NCBI GenBank assembly: GCA_902565385.1
Contig: CACFEW010000002.1
Coordinates: forward strand, 20,240 to 84,239
Reading direction: 5' to 3'
Origin: an uncultured Pelagibacteraceae bacterium
GTDB taxonomy: Bacteria > Pseudomonadota > Alphaproteobacteria > Pelagibacterales > Pelagibacteraceae
Length of the DNA: 64,000 nucleotides
The notes under the pieces are model-generated. The model saw nothing but the letters and a program-made list of their open reading frames with translations, did no database searches and had not been told where the DNA came from. This document shows, one piece after another, positions 63,784 through 64,000 of the stretch; position 1 is the stretch's first letter; each line of letters begins with the position of its first letter. A program made the translations under genes and the position numbers.

Positions 63784-64000
63784 ATGAACTCATTATTTAA
63801 CGTAAAAAATTTAAATTTTGTTATAACTGGTGGCTTGGGTCAAATTGGGCTAAAACTTTCTGAATACTTAGAAAAAAACGGCTCAAATATTGTAATAATT
63901 GATATTTTTGAGGAAAAAAAAATCAAAAATTTAAAAAAAAATTATTCTTTTTTAAATTCAAAAAATATCAGAATTTTAAATATTGATATTTCAAAAAAAA
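63784..64000 (+). CDS. Partial short-chain dehydrogenase/reductase (runs off right edge)
   Basis: MNSLFNVKNLNFVITGGLGQIGLKLSEYLEKNGSNIVIIDIFEE... Rossmann GGxGxxG; absent from track because it is truncated. Confidence 0.8.
   Translation, partial: MNSLFNVKNLNFVITGGLGQIGLKLSEYLEKNGSNIVIIDIFEEKKIKNLKKNYSFLNSKNIRILNIDISKK

Larger units (their letters stand above)
43166..64000. other. Surface polysaccharide genomic island (position of SAR11 hypervariable region 2), continues off right edge
   Basis: Starts at orphan 5S rRNA; glycosyltransferases, O-antigen ligase, sugar-nucleotide enzymes; very AT-rich, genes on alternating strands. Confidence 0.75.

Overview
AT-rich, densely packed chromosomal segment of an alphaproteobacterium, most likely SAR11/Pelagibacterales (inferred from composition, gene order and an isolated 5S rRNA; not confirmed by any search). 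Left part (1-10.9 kb): prepilin peptidase and a pilT-fimT-pilV-pilW-pilX-secreted protein-pilY1 minor-pilin operon. Then two autotransporter-like surface proteins (11-15.1 kb). 15.3-43 kb is a conserved housekeeping block: purA, thiD, glmM, folP, ftsH, tilS, cpoB, pal, tolB, tolA, tolR, tolQ, a RuvC-like resolvase, yebC, ymdB, fthC, zapA, tkt, gap, pgk, class I aldolase, thiE-like, efp, suhB, rpmE, a DUF1013 protein, rpsU, initiator tRNA, transaldolase-like, pntB/pntA, a tiny cox IV, rpmJ and an orphan 5S rRNA. From the 5S rRNA to the right edge lies a hypervariable surface-polysaccharide island whose position matches HVR2 of Ca. Pelagibacter (between 23S and 5S), with genes alternating strand almost one by one. 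The observations most worth checking: a ~400-residue propeller-like segment nested inside the vWA domain of PilY1; a phage-type RuvC in the yebC-tolQ interval without ruvAB; a 56-aa twin-arginine mini-protein coupled (ATGA) to a GMC oxidoreductase; a ColD-like His-for-Lys PLP dehydratase next to gmd, suggesting a 3,6-dideoxyhexose; rpmJ starting 14 nt after the 5S rRNA; and a possible AUU start for rpsU. All calls come from reading translated ORFs and sequence by eye; no searches were run.
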